Shown here: positions 36,593-45,526 of the stretch, piece by piece
Position numbering within the stretch: position 1 is the stretch's first letter
Layout: each line of letters starts with the position of its first letter
Made by a program: the position numbers and the translations under genes
NCBI GenBank assembly: GCA_050157065.1
Contig: CP189573.1
Strand: one strand, 5' to 3'
DNA from: Avipropionibacterium sp050157065
GTDB lineage: Bacteria; Actinomycetota; Actinomycetes; Propionibacteriales; Propionibacteriaceae
DNA: 64,000 bases
Notes under the pieces: generated by a model
Seen by the model: the letters and a program-made list of their open reading frames with translations, nothing else
Database searches by the model: none
Told to the model about the DNA's origin: nothing

Positions 36593-38071
36593 TCAGGCGG
36601 CGTGGCGGATGCGGGTGTTGGTGATCGGGGTTTGGGTGGGGTCGATGTAGGCGGGTGGGGTCCATTCGGGGATGCCGTCGTTGTTGAGGTGGCAGGTCCA
36701 GGCGAGGCGTTCGAAGTTGTGGTGGTGGTAGCGACACAGCAGGGTCATGTTGTCCAGGTTGGTCTCCCCGTCGCGGTGCCAGGGGTGGATGTGGTGTCGT
36801 TCGCACCATTGGGGGGTGACGTGGCAGCCGGGGAACGAGCAGCCCTTGTCCCGGGCATACAGGGCATGGGTGAGGTGTTTTGTCGCGATCCGTTGGGACC
36901 GGCCGAGGTGGAGGACTTGGCCTTCGCTGGTGAGGACGACGGGCAGGATGTCGGCCTGGGCGGCCATCTTGAGCAGGGTGTCGGTGGCGATGGGGGTGCC
37001 GTCGGTGAAGGTGCCGTGGCCGGTTTCGTCGAGCAGGTCTTGGTAGTTGATCGTGACGAACACCGTGGTCGGGGTGCCGCCGAACTCGGGCAGCCCGGGA
37101 CCACGGAGGATCCGGGAGAGGAGCATCTCGAGTGCGTCGTGGGTCCGTTGGGGCTGGTCGCGGACGTCGGGGCCGTCGGGTCCGTCCTGGGGCAGCGTGA
37201 GTGGGTCGAACACGGCATTCAGCTGGTGTGCCAGGGCGGGGGTGATCCGGCCCTCGATCCGCCACGACCCGTCGCGGGTTTCCCACCAGTTCAGGCCGCG
37301 GCGGCCTTCGTGGTCCCGGTCGTCGGGCAGGACCCCGTCGGGGTCGATCACGTCGACGAGTTTGTCGGCGAACACCTGGAACTGTCGCGGGGTCAGCACC
37401 GGCGCGTGGCTGGCCAAATCTTGTTCGGCCTGCTCGACCTGTTCGGCGGTGGTGTGGGCGACCTTGCCGATCTTGCTGAGGGCGCGTAACGCGATCTGGG
37501 TGTGGGTGGGGGTGACGCGTCCGGTCGCGACCGCCGCGGCCAGATGCGGCCGCCGCGGCTCGACCGGCTCCCCAGTCATCGACACGCTCGGGCGGAGTTC
37601 TCGGGTGGTGGCGACCCGGCCGGCGGCCTCAGCGGTGCGGATCAACACGGTCCCGGCGAGGAGCTGGGTGGTCGTGGCGAACGCCTGCCGGTCCGCCAAC
37701 CGGTTGATGGTGCTGGCGTGGACGAGCTGATGGTCGATCTGGACCATCCGGTTCCGGATCGATTCGAACCCCTTGATCACCCCCAACAACTCATCAGCGG
37801 CCAGCCCCGTCCACGCGGCCTCCGCCAGGCCGAGCAGCCCGACCAGCCCGGCCTCGAACACCGCCAACGCCGCCACCGGCCCCGACACACCGTCATCGGT
37901 GTCGGCAGGCAGCCCCGCAGTCGGGTCGGCTGCGGTGCCGGCTGTCACGTCGCGGTGCGGGGTGTCGCGGTCAGCGGGACCGTCCGGACCGAGTGCGTCC
38001 GGTGCCGGCTGGGGTGGCTCCAGCGGGTCGGGGCCGCTGCCGTCGGGCCGGTGGGGGGCGTCGTTGCTCAT
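36593..38071 (-). CDS. DUF222 / HNH endonuclease domain protein (13E12-repeat family)
   Basis: 492 residues. An acidic Pro-rich N-terminus of about 60 residues precedes a DUF222 helical domain, and the C-terminus has the HNH nuclease core: CSFPGCHVTPQWCERHHIHP, then LDNMTLLCRYHHHNFE, with zinc-binding cysteines and the catalytic His. This family is repeated many times in actinobacterial genomes and is suspected to spread as a selfish or mobile gene; activity is not established for most members. It has a textbook promoter whose -10 is 6 nt before the ATG. The gene stands alone, flanked by GT-rich low-complexity DNA at its 3' side (36536-36600), and no inverted or target-site repeats were identified. 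Confidence 0.9.
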   Translation of the reverse strand: MSNDAPHRPDGSGPDPLEPPQPAPDALGPDGPADRDTPHRDVTAGTAADPTAGLPADTDDGVSGPVAALAVFEAGLVGLLGLAEAAWTGLAADELLGVIKGFESIRNRMVQIDHQLVHASTINRLADRQAFATTTQLLAGTVLIRTAEAAGRVATTRELRPSVSMTGEPVEPRRPHLAAAVATGRVTPTHTQIALRALSKIGKVAHTTAEQVEQAEQDLASHAPVLTPRQFQVFADKLVDVIDPDGVLPDDRDHEGRRGLNWWETRDGSWRIEGRITPALAHQLNAVFDPLTLPQDGPDGPDVRDQPQRTHDALEMLLSRILRGPGLPEFGGTPTTVFVTINYQDLLDETGHGTFTDGTPIATDTLLKMAAQADILPVVLTSEGQVLHLGRSQRIATKHLTHALYARDKGCSFPGCHVTPQWCERHHIHPWHRDGETNLDNMTLLCRYHHHNFERLAWTCHLNNDGIPEWTPPAYIDPTQTPITNTRIRHAA

Positions 38072-38077
38072 ACCCCA

Positions 38078-38106
38078 ATTCTAGATTCGTACACCTGTTC
38101 GATCAA
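38078..38106 (-). promoter_or_regulatory. Promoter of the DUF222-HNH gene, leaderless
   Basis: On the minus strand TTGATC (38106-38101) and TAGAAT (38083-38078) are separated by 17 bp; the ATG begins 6 nt after the -10, so the RNA should start at or within a base of the start codon. This is the closest match to a consensus housekeeping promoter seen in the window. Confidence 0.8.
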
Positions 38107-38303
38107 GGGGTCGGGGGCAACTTTTTCGACGAGTTTTCCTTACAGGCAACAGATCCCGGCCGATCCGACCACCCAACCCGCACCTGCCCACCCCATTCTC
38201 CCACCCACCACTGACACCCCATCCGAACGGCCCGTCAGCACTCTCCTGAACCGAGATGAGCCGCCGATGAGCACTCGGGCCAGCCCCCGGTGAGGGGATC
38301 GAT

Positions 38304-40103
38304 TCATCGAGCAACTGTGGAACTCTGTCGAGCTGGTGGTACCTCGGTGCCCTCGGGCAGCAGCCAACATGGGTTGCTCATGCCGATGAGCATCCCGTCC
38401 TCGGCGTACACCTCCACGCGCAGATATGCTCCCACTCCGCGATCCATCGTGATCGGGAACGGCCCACCGGTGAAGGCACTCGCCGGGTGTTCCACTCGAT
38501 CCACCGAGGGTGCGTCACCCAGACCGTCACTGACTCCGCGGATGACCGTCACCGTGGCGTTGCTGGGCACGTTGTCCACGGTCACGACGATCTCGGCCTC
38601 CGAGGCCGTGAGCACCTTGCCCATCACCGGAACGCCGTCGCTGGTCAGGTTGATGCGACCGTCCCGCCAATGCTGCAGATGGTGCAGCCAGGCCTGCCCG
38701 GATGCCAACGCCGACAGCAGATCCGGTAGATCGGTCGACGCGGCCCAGACCGAGGTGAGGCAGTTCAGCCGGAACCACAACCAGTTCACGCCGGTGTGGT
38801 CATCACTGGTTCCGGTCGCGGTCATGAAGATGCGATGGCGGCAGGCGACATCGAACAAGCTGATTCGATCGGCCAGGAGCTGCTCATCCCCGCCGGGTGC
38901 ATTCCAGACTTCCAGCAGGTCTGCGCCGAAGGCCCGGGTCTCGATCAGCTCGGCGGCATCGACCGGTGGGTGGTTGTACTGCACGAGTGCGCCTCGCTGC
39001 TGGTACCACGACACCATCGCCCGGCAGGCTTCGGCTGATCCGTCCAACACCGGGGCCACGCCCTGATCCGGATAGGGAAACAGCTCGAAGTCGGCATGAA
39101 GACGTTGAGGTGGCGGACCATGGACACCTCGCTGGCGAGGTGCTGTCGAACGGTGGGGTATCGAGGAGCCAACTCATCCATCAGTGCCCGTTGGGTCAGC
39201 ACCGGCCATTCCAGCTGGTCCCGGGTGCGGTGAAACTGGGCTCGGTCGAATGAGGCGACGGCCCGGCTCCGATTGCGCGCACGGACCCCGAACCAGATCC
39301 GACTGATGACGGAGTCCTCGGCGACCAGATCCGGCCAGAAGGACTTGATGTCGGCAAGGGGGTTCAGGCTCAGGGTCTGCCAGCGGCGGGTGCTCCGCGT
39401 GGTGACCACACCGACCAGCGGCTCCGCCAACTCGCGACCCGCTGTTGCTCCGAGCCGGTACTGCAGGACGTACTCGCCCGCCGGGCGCCCGGCCGTGGCC
39501 GGCCGGTAGGAGGTACCGACCTCGATGACCGCCTCGGCGTCCTCCCCCAGTTGATCACCCTGCACATCGACACTGATCGTGGTGTCGCTGAGATTGGTCG
39601 TGTAGAAGCTGTTCCCGCCCTTGGGCCACAAGAAGTACGAACCCCAGTCGGCTCCGGCAGCGGTCGCTTCGACGCGTAGGGCAGCGTCGCGCTGGTGCGG
39701 TCCACGATGTCGAACCGAGAACTCGTGCCGTGGATCCACCACCGATTCCGGCTCACGGGGATTCCAGCGGACGCCCATGTCCTCGTTCGTCCCGTTCAAC
39801 GACATCCCGGGGTAGTAGCCGTACGCCTGCGCACGCCAGTCATGATCGGTCCACCAGATGACATCCACGCCGTGCTTGGCCGCCTCAGCCAGCTGGGCCA
39901 TCATGCTCCCGCCACCACCCGCGGCGGCGTAGCTACCGCCCTCGGAGAAGCTGGAATGAATGTGCATGGCCATGCTGACGGGCATGGTGGCGCGTCGCGG
40001 CGCGAGCTGTACTGACCGCCCCCAGCCCTGATTGGGCAGCCAATCCAGCGGCCACGGCGGCACCGAGTTCGAGGACCTGACGACGATTGACCTGAAGAGA
40101 CAT
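38304..40103 (-). pseudogene. Tat-exported PHP-domain protein gene broken by two frameshifts
   Basis: Three pieces in two frames make one protein of about 600 residues. Piece 1 (from ATG 40103) has a twin-arginine signal, NRRQVLELGAAVAAGLAAQS ending STARAA. Piece 2, frame changed near 40000, begins PVSMAMHIHSSFSEGG with the PHP H-x-H motif and KHGVDVIWWTDHD. Near 39097 the frame returns to that of piece 1, giving PDFELFPYPDQGVAPVLDG, then LVQYNHPP and the PHP-type GTSDDHTGV. The two shifts compensate each other. PHP proteins are metal-dependent phosphoesterases or nucleases; this one would act outside the membrane. Either a decayed gene or two assembly errors. The 307-bp region from its start to the next gene shows nothing recognisable. 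Confidence 0.75.
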
Positions 40104-40410
40104 GGGAGCGAACCTTTCGGCTGGCGCAGGGACCGTCCTCATCGTCGAGGCGGCCGGCAACCGGGCCGTGAACACCAATCGGGACCCAGATGAACTCCAC
40201 AGCGGCCTGCTGGGACGAGCGTGTGGATCCGGTGGTACGGGCACGACAGGCATCTGCTGGATCGAGACGTGGTCTCGAGCACATCGAGGGGCAGCCGACG
40301 CCGTCACGGCTGCGGGATCGATCGTTCATGAGGCCAGATGAGAAGGGTGCCACCCCAGATGAGGAACGTCTCACACAACTCTCCTGACCACCTCATTCAC
40401 GTCACGTTGA

Positions 40411-40965
40411 ATGATTGACATGAAGAAGACAACCAAGTGGACCATCATCGGCGGCGCAGCAGCATTCGTCCTCGCCCCCGTCGCAACCTTCGCCGCCATG
40501 CCGGGCGCCGACGCAGACGTGCCGGGCAGCGGCATCGCCGTCACCGCGACCCAGTCGACCACGGCCAACCCGCAGCCGCCGGTCTCGCCGGTCAGTGCGA
40601 CCAACTCGCCCAGCGCCTCGGCCACCTCCGCAGCCGCCCCGTCGGCCAGCGCCACCAGCCCGGCCAGCGCCACCCAGCAGGCACCCCAGGCCAGCCCGGC
40701 CTCCCCGCTGTCGGCCAAGTCCCCGGTCAGCCCGAAGTCGCCGGTCTCGGCACAGTCACCGGCCAGCCCGGTCTCGCCCCAGAGCCCCGCTTCACCGGTC
40801 AGCCCGAAGTCACCGGTCAGCGCCCAGAGCCCGGTCAGCCCGAAGTCGCCCGTCAGCGCCCAGAGCCCGGCCTCCCCGGTCAGCGCCCAGAGCCCGGCCT
40901 CCCCGGTCAGCCCGCAGTCACCCCAGTCGCCGGAGTCGCCGCAGTCACCCAACTCCGCCGACTGA
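40411..40965 (+). CDS. Secreted Ser-Pro repeat protein
   Basis: 184 residues. A signal peptide (MKKTTKWTIIGGAAAFVLAP, likely cleavage after ATFA) precedes an Ala/Ser/Thr region and then about 90 residues composed almost only of SPVSPKSP, SPVSAQSP and SPASPVSP units, ending SPNSAD. Such low-complexity Ser-Pro stretches form extended rods and are often glycosylated when exported; no anchor is visible, so it may be released or bound to the wall. ATG 40411 and ATG 40420 are both possible and neither has a clear ribosome-binding site. The repeats show internal 18-30 bp duplications with wobble changes, which argues that the protein sequence has been maintained. Function unknown. Confidence 0.7.
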   Translation: MIDMKKTTKWTIIGGAAAFVLAPVATFAAMPGADADVPGSGIAVTATQSTTANPQPPVSPVSATNSPSASATSAAAPSASATSPASATQQAPQASPASPLSAKSPVSPKSPVSAQSPASPVSPQSPASPVSPKSPVSAQSPVSPKSPVSAQSPASPVSAQSPASPVSPQSPQSPESPQSPNSAD

Positions 40966-40991
40966 ACACCCACCGCCCGAGCGGTCCACCC

Positions 40992-41011
40992 GGCCCCACA
41001 GGACGGGGGCC
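40992..41011 (+). terminator. Hairpin after the Ser-Pro repeat gene
   Basis: GGCCCC (40992-40997) pairs with GGGGCC (41006-41011) across an 8-nt loop, 26 bp after the stop codon. A weak T pair follows; no long U-tract. Confidence 0.5.
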
Positions 41012-41056
41012 TTGGCCATGCCAGCCGAGATCGACCAGCCCTGCGAGCAACCCCTG

Positions 41057-41113
41057 GATCGTTCCGATGTGGCCCGATCGTTCCGATGTGGCCCGATCGT
41101 TCCGATGTGCCCC
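41057..41113. repeat. Three tandem 19-bp repeats
   Basis: GATCGTTCCGATGTGGCCC at 41057-41075, 41076-41094 and 41095-41113 (one change in the third). They lie between two convergent genes, just past the 3' end of the DUF2809-DUF4232 gene. No function is apparent. Confidence 0.9.
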
Positions 41114-41150
41114 GGCGGGCTCCACACCTACCGCGGGTGGTCCGGGACCG

Positions 41151-42530
41151 TCACCGCCACGCGGAGACGCTGATGCTGCCACCGTCCATCAGATCGAACG
41201 GGGCGGGCCCCTGGTCGAGCCGAACCGGGATGCTGCCGATTCCCGGGGCGTGCAGCGTGAGCGCCTGGGGTGTCTCGAGGTCAGCCTGGTTCCGGTAACC
41301 GTCCCAACGGAGCAGCACGCTGACCGCACCGCCGGGGTCGACCTGTCGACGGTGTGGCTGTTCGACGGTGCCGGGACGCTCCGCCGAGACATGGTCAACG
41401 GCCAGCTCGAGCGGAGTGCGGCCCTGCAGGATCGACACCGTGGGCAGGCCGTCGACCGCACAGGGGGTGCCGGACCGATTCGTCACCACGACGGTGACCC
41501 AGGTCTCGAACATCGCCGAGTCCCAGCCCTGGGTGCGTGCGTCCAACTCCGCCACCGAGCACGGCCGCAGGTCCGCCGCGGCCGTACCCGCCGGCGGTGG
41601 TGGTGTCACCGGTGGCGGCGGCGCAACGGTCGGGCGATCGACCACGGTGGGCCGCGGTTGCGTGGTGATGGGGCTGGGCCCGGGCGAGCTCCCCCCCGGC
41701 GGGCCGTACGTCAGCGCCAGTGATGCAGCCACGACCGCCACCGCCGCACCGATGCCGATCATGGTCCGGAAGCGTTGGGGTACGCCATCGCGCCACCCGG
41801 CCACCACGGCCAGCATCGCGCCGAGCACCCCGATCCACGCCACGACGACGGCGGCCGCCAGTGGTGCCGCGATCCGGTTCCCCCACCCGACCACGGGCAG
41901 GGCGAAGGCCGCCGACACCAGCGCGACGGGGGTTCCGACGACGAGTCGCCCCATGATCACCTCGGCCGTGGGTCGGCCGTCATCACGACTCAGGCCTCGC
42001 AACAGGTCGACGACCTCGGCCACGAGCACGCACATCGATGCGGTGAACGGTGCCCACGCGAGATGTCCCGGAAGCGGTGGGGCGATCCCGGAGACGAGCA
42101 GCAGGATCGCCACCACCACGGCGATCCTGACCGCCGCGCGACTCCACGCCGGCCGATCACGCAGGCGCGACGACACGAGTCGTGCGACCGACCAACAGCC
42201 GATGGCCCCCACCAGCAGCCAGCCGACATCGATGACCGAGAACCGCGAGCCCAGCGCCAGCCGCAGCACCGGTAGGTGGCCCACCATGATCGCCGGAAGC
42301 TCGGTCCACTGCAGCAACTCCACTGACAGGGCGGCTCCGCCGGCAGCCAGGGCCACGATCGCGGGGCCGAGGGAGGGTCGTACGGCCATGATCAACAAGC
42401 CGACGGCCACGACGTACAGCACGGTGCCGAGTGGGTCGCTCCATTCGTACTGCCGGTGGCGCTGGATGACCAGGCCGCAGCCGATCACCACGACCAGCAA
42501 CGCGATCGCGAGGTTGCGTACGGCACTCAT
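41151..42530 (-). CDS. DUF2809-DUF4232 fusion membrane protein
   Basis: 459 residues. The first 110 residues match DUF2809: YEWSDPLGTVLYVVAVGLLIMA, SVELLQWTELPAI and ALGSRFSVIDVGWLLVGA. More membrane helices follow to about residue 270. After a Pro-rich linker (RPTVAPPPPVTPPPP) the C-terminal 150 residues match the secreted DUF4232 beta-sandwich: LRPCSVAELDA, VVVTNRSGTPCAVDGLPTVS with its paired Cys. The fusion places a DUF4232 domain outside the membrane on a multi-helix anchor. Its start overlaps the stop of the transpeptidase gene by 4 bp, so both are translated together, suggesting a cell-envelope role. Neither domain has a known biochemical function. Confidence 0.78.
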   Translation of the reverse strand: MSAVRNLAIALLVVVIGCGLVIQRHRQYEWSDPLGTVLYVVAVGLLIMAVRPSLGPAIVALAAGGAALSVELLQWTELPAIMVGHLPVLRLALGSRFSVIDVGWLLVGAIGCWSVARLVSSRLRDRPAWSRAAVRIAVVVAILLLVSGIAPPLPGHLAWAPFTASMCVLVAEVVDLLRGLSRDDGRPTAEVIMGRLVVGTPVALVSAAFALPVVGWGNRIAAPLAAAVVVAWIGVLGAMLAVVAGWRDGVPQRFRTMIGIGAAVAVVAASLALTYGPPGGSSPGPSPITTQPRPTVVDRPTVAPPPPVTPPPPAGTAAADLRPCSVAELDARTQGWDSAMFETWVTVVVTNRSGTPCAVDGLPTVSILQGRTPLELAVDHVSAERPGTVEQPHRRQVDPGGAVSVLLRWDGYRNQADLETPQALTLHAPGIGSIPVRLDQGPAPFDLMDGGSISVSAWR

Positions 42531-44470
42531 GCCAGGAACTCCTTGATCAACGGGGCCGCGTCACCCGAACCCGACTGGCCGTCATGGATCATCACCGCGA
42601 CGGCCAGGTCGTCGTCGGTGTACGCGATCATCCACGCGTGGGTGCGCGGCGGGTTCTCCGTGCCGTACTCCGCAGTGCCGGACTTGGCACCGACGGCCAC
42701 CGATGACAGGGTCCGCCCGGTACCCGACGTCACGACCGCACGCATCATGGACTGCAGCGCCGCAGCCTCCCCTGCCGTCAACGGCTTGCCCGACGGGGTC
42801 GGCTTCTCGGCCGACTCGACCAGCCACGGCACGACCGTACGCCCGGCCGCGACGGAGGCCGTCAGTCCGGCCATCGCCATCGGTGACGCCTCCACCGTGC
42901 CCTGTCCGATCCCGGCTGCCGCGAGCCCGACCAGGTCGACGGGGTCGGGGACCGAGCCGTAGAAGGCCGGGAAGCCCGAATCATGATCAACACCGACGCC
43001 GAGGCTCGCCGCGGCCTCGCGGAGCTGCGGTCCGTCGAGCCTGGCGTGCTGCGAGATCAAGGCCGTGTTGCAGGAGGTGGCGATCGCGTCGCGCAGGGTC
43101 ATCGTGCCCAACCGGTCGCGGGGGAAGTCGGTGTAGTTCTTGAAGCGGCGACCGTGCACGGTGATGAACTCGGTGCACTCCAACGCCGTCTCCGCCGTCA
43201 TCCCGGCACGCAACAGTGCCAGCGCGGTGGCCACCTTGAAGGTGGAGCCGGGTGGGAACCGGCCGGTGTTGGCCAGCGCCTGGCCCTCCGCAGCGGGGTT
43301 GGTGGCCAACACCAGGACCGCACCGGTGGACGGTTGCACCACAGCCATCGCCGTGGCCGAGGGATGCTCGGCGATCACCGCCTCGGCCCGGTCCTGCAGC
43401 ACGGCGTCCAAGGACACCACGAGATCCGTACCGGGCCGGGGATCCACCAGGACCAGGGGGCGAGGCTCGGTGCTCGTCGACGGGGACGCCTCCGGTGCAC
43501 TCGGGGACGGGCTCGCACCCGGGGTGTTCGCGGGGCCTCGTGAGGCCAGCGAGACGGTGTGTCCCGCGACGCCGCGCAGTTGTTCGTCGTACCGCAGTTG
43601 CAATCCGGTCAGTCCGACACGGTCGCCCCCGACGATCCGTCCCTCGGACTCCGCCACCCGCTCGGCCGTCGCGTCGCCGACCGTGCCGATGACGGCCTCC
43701 GCCCGACCGCGCCGGGTCGACAGCACCCATTCGTCGCGGAGCAGCAGGGCACCGGGGATGTCGTAGAACTCGTCGGGGACACCCTCTCCCCGGCCACGGA
43801 GCACGATGGCTTCGACGAAGGCCTTCTCACCCGCGGCGCGGACCCGTGCCACGTACCGCTCCACGTCCAGGTCCAGCGTCTGGGCAAGGCGTGCAGCCGA
43901 CGCGGTGGACGCATCGGCGTCCATCCGGGACTTGTCGATCCCGAGCCGGACGACGGGCAGCAGGTCGGCCAGCGGGATGTTGTCGGCACCGAGGATTCGC
44001 CCACGCTTCGCCGCCTCACGCTGGTGGACCAGCCGCGTGGTGGCAGTCAGTTCGGGGTGCAGCACCGTCGGGTCCCAGCGCAGCACCCACGCCCCGTCCT
44101 GCGGCTGGAAGGTCGCCACGGTGTCGTAGGTCCACTGCTGGGTGCCCAACTGCCACACCAGGTGCAGGGGTACGTCGACCATCTCCCCCGCCGGACGGGC
44201 CTGGCCGGCGGTGACCTCGGGGCGTAGCCCGTCCATCCCCCGCAGGATCTCGGTCAGCCCGGCCGCGGCGCGTTCGGGATCGTCGACCGGTACGTCGGCC
44301 AGACTGCCTTCGGTGAGAGCCGCCGCGAGGGCCTGACCCAGCGGAGCCACCGGCTCGGTCGGCCGCTGCGGACCGGGTGGCTGCGGACTCCCCGTACATG
44401 CCCCGAGCAATGCCAGCACGACCGCCGCCACGACCGCCACCACCCGTACCTGCCCCACACGATCACGCAT
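42527..44470 (-). CDS. Penicillin-binding protein, MecA/PBP2a-like lipoprotein transpeptidase
   Basis: 647 residues. The N-terminus has a lipobox, LALLGACTGS, predicting a lipid-anchored extracellular protein instead of the usual transmembrane anchor. An NTF2-like MecA-type N-terminal domain (about 40-150) and a PBP dimerisation domain (including IVGGDRVGLTGLQLRYDEQL) precede the transpeptidase domain with GSTFKVA (SxxK), SCNTA (SxN) and AKSGTAEYG (KSG). It should cross-link peptidoglycan and bind beta-lactams. ATG 44470 is chosen; the frame is open to 44530. It is divergent from a LysR gene that is followed by a class A beta-lactamase-like gene. Confidence 0.9.
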   Translation of the reverse strand: MRDRVGQVRVVAVVAAVVLALLGACTGSPQPPGPQRPTEPVAPLGQALAAALTEGSLADVPVDDPERAAAGLTEILRGMDGLRPEVTAGQARPAGEMVDVPLHLVWQLGTQQWTYDTVATFQPQDGAWVLRWDPTVLHPELTATTRLVHQREAAKRGRILGADNIPLADLLPVVRLGIDKSRMDADASTASAARLAQTLDLDVERYVARVRAAGEKAFVEAIVLRGRGEGVPDEFYDIPGALLLRDEWVLSTRRGRAEAVIGTVGDATAERVAESEGRIVGGDRVGLTGLQLRYDEQLRGVAGHTVSLASRGPANTPGASPSPSAPEASPSTSTEPRPLVLVDPRPGTDLVVSLDAVLQDRAEAVIAEHPSATAMAVVQPSTGAVLVLATNPAAEGQALANTGRFPPGSTFKVATALALLRAGMTAETALECTEFITVHGRRFKNYTDFPRDRLGTMTLRDAIATSCNTALISQHARLDGPQLREAAASLGVGVDHDSGFPAFYGSVPDPVDLVGLAAAGIGQGTVEASPMAMAGLTASVAAGRTVVPWLVESAEKPTPSGKPLTAGEAAALQSMMRAVVTSGTGRTLSSVAVGAKSGTAEYGTENPPRTHAWMIAYTDDDLAVAVMIHDGQSGSGDAAPLIKEFLA

Positions 44471-44488
44471 GGCCTCAGGGTGGTCGAC

Positions 44489-44503
44489 ACACAGACACTG
44501 TGT
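44489..44503. promoter_or_regulatory. Inverted repeat in the transpeptidase-LysR divergent region
   Basis: ACACAG-ACA-CTGTGT is a perfect 6-bp inverted repeat with a 3-nt spacer, 18 nt upstream of the transpeptidase start. LysR regulators usually bind interrupted dyads of this size between divergent genes, so this is the best operator candidate for the adjacent LysR protein. The following stretch (about 44588-44650) holds four imperfect copies of a GGAAGCGATG-like motif leading into the LysR start. Confidence 0.45.
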
Positions 44504-44647
44504 CCAATAGCGTGAAAGGTCCAGACTCATATCAAAATGGTGAAATGTTGATCGGCCCGCCGACGCGAGACGCGGATGCCGATTGTCAGGAAGCGACGAG
44601 CGTCAGGAAGCAATGACCGGGAGAGAAGCGATGGACGAGAGGAAGCG

Positions 44648-45526
44648 ATGGACCTGCTGAAGCACCTGCGCTACTTCGTGACGGTCGCCGAGGAGGGGCA
44701 CTTCGGCCGAGCCGCCGAGGTCCTCGGCATGTCACAGCCGCCGTTGAGCCAACGGATCAAGGCACTGGAGGGCGAGCTCGGGGCCACCCTGTTCGATCGG
44801 AGCAGGCGACAGATCCGGCTGACCGACGCCGGCCGGGCACTGCTGCCCGAGGCGCGATTGCTGGTGACCCGTGCCGACGGGCTCGCGCAACGCCTTGCCG
44901 AGACCGCCACCGCGGCGCAGGTGCTGCACTTCGCCCTGCCCGAGACCCTGACGACGGAGCGGGTCATCACCATGATCACGCAGGCCGAGCTGTGGTTCGG
45001 ACGACCGGTGGTGCCTGCCCTGTGTGGACCCGCCGCGCGGGACGCGGGGGTCCGTGACGGTACGTACACCGCAGGCCTGGTGCCGGTGACCGCCCGTGAC
45101 GCGTCGATCAGTCAGGAGCTCGGCGTGGGTGTCCGGTCGGACCACCCGCTGACCCGGATGCCGGCCGTTCACCCCTCCGACCTCGCCGGCATCCCCCTGT
45201 TGCTGTTGTCCGAGGACGCCCCGGCCGAGCCGGCGACCCGAGTCCTGTTGGAGCGACACGGACTGTCGGGCGGACTGCTGGAGTCCGGGGTCGACCCGGT
45301 CGCCGCCCTGGCCCGGGCAGGAACCGGCGACTGCACCTGCCTGACCGATGCGGCCCATGCCGAGGAGGCGGGCCTGGCGTGGATCCCGCTGGTGAACCAG
45401 GACCTGCGCCGCCACTGGCAGCTGCGGTGGCACTCAGGCGCCGAGCCGGACCAGCACGACACCCTGGTGGCGTTGTGCGCCGAAGTGCTCGGCGGGACGA
45501 GCGGCCGGGCCGGGACCCGACCATGA
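44648..45526 (+). CDS. LysR-family transcriptional regulator
   Basis: 292 residues. The N-terminal helix-turn-helix is typical: LLKHLRYFVTVAEEGHFGRAAEVLGMSQPPLSQRIKALE, with ELGATLFDRSRRQIRLTDAG. The effector domain is divergent and somewhat short, with DHPLTRMPAVHPSDLAGIPLLLLSED. AGAGGAAG lies about 4 nt before the ATG, embedded in short GGAAGCGATG-like repeats that recur upstream and may weaken start selection. It overlaps the beta-lactamase-like gene by 4 bp (ATGA) and faces the transpeptidase gene. This layout resembles AmpR-type control of a beta-lactamase, but the target could equally be the divergent transpeptidase. Ligand unknown. Confidence 0.9.
   Translation: MDLLKHLRYFVTVAEEGHFGRAAEVLGMSQPPLSQRIKALEGELGATLFDRSRRQIRLTDAGRALLPEARLLVTRADGLAQRLAETATAAQVLHFALPETLTTERVITMITQAELWFGRPVVPALCGPAARDAGVRDGTYTAGLVPVTARDASISQELGVGVRSDHPLTRMPAVHPSDLAGIPLLLLSEDAPAEPATRVLLERHGLSGGLLESGVDPVAALARAGTGDCTCLTDAAHAEEAGLAWIPLVNQDLRRHWQLRWHSGAEPDQHDTLVALCAEVLGGTSGRAGTRP

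Noticed and set aside
36593..38071. DUF222-HNH gene as an intron or intein-borne homing element
   Set aside because: It has its own strong promoter and start, no interrupted host gene flanks it, and no terminal repeats were found.
40371..40973. 200-residue minus-strand frame with GLWALTGDFG repeats
   Set aside because: It is the complement of the Ser-Pro repeat gene; the plus strand has a proper signal peptide, so the repeats here are a by-product.
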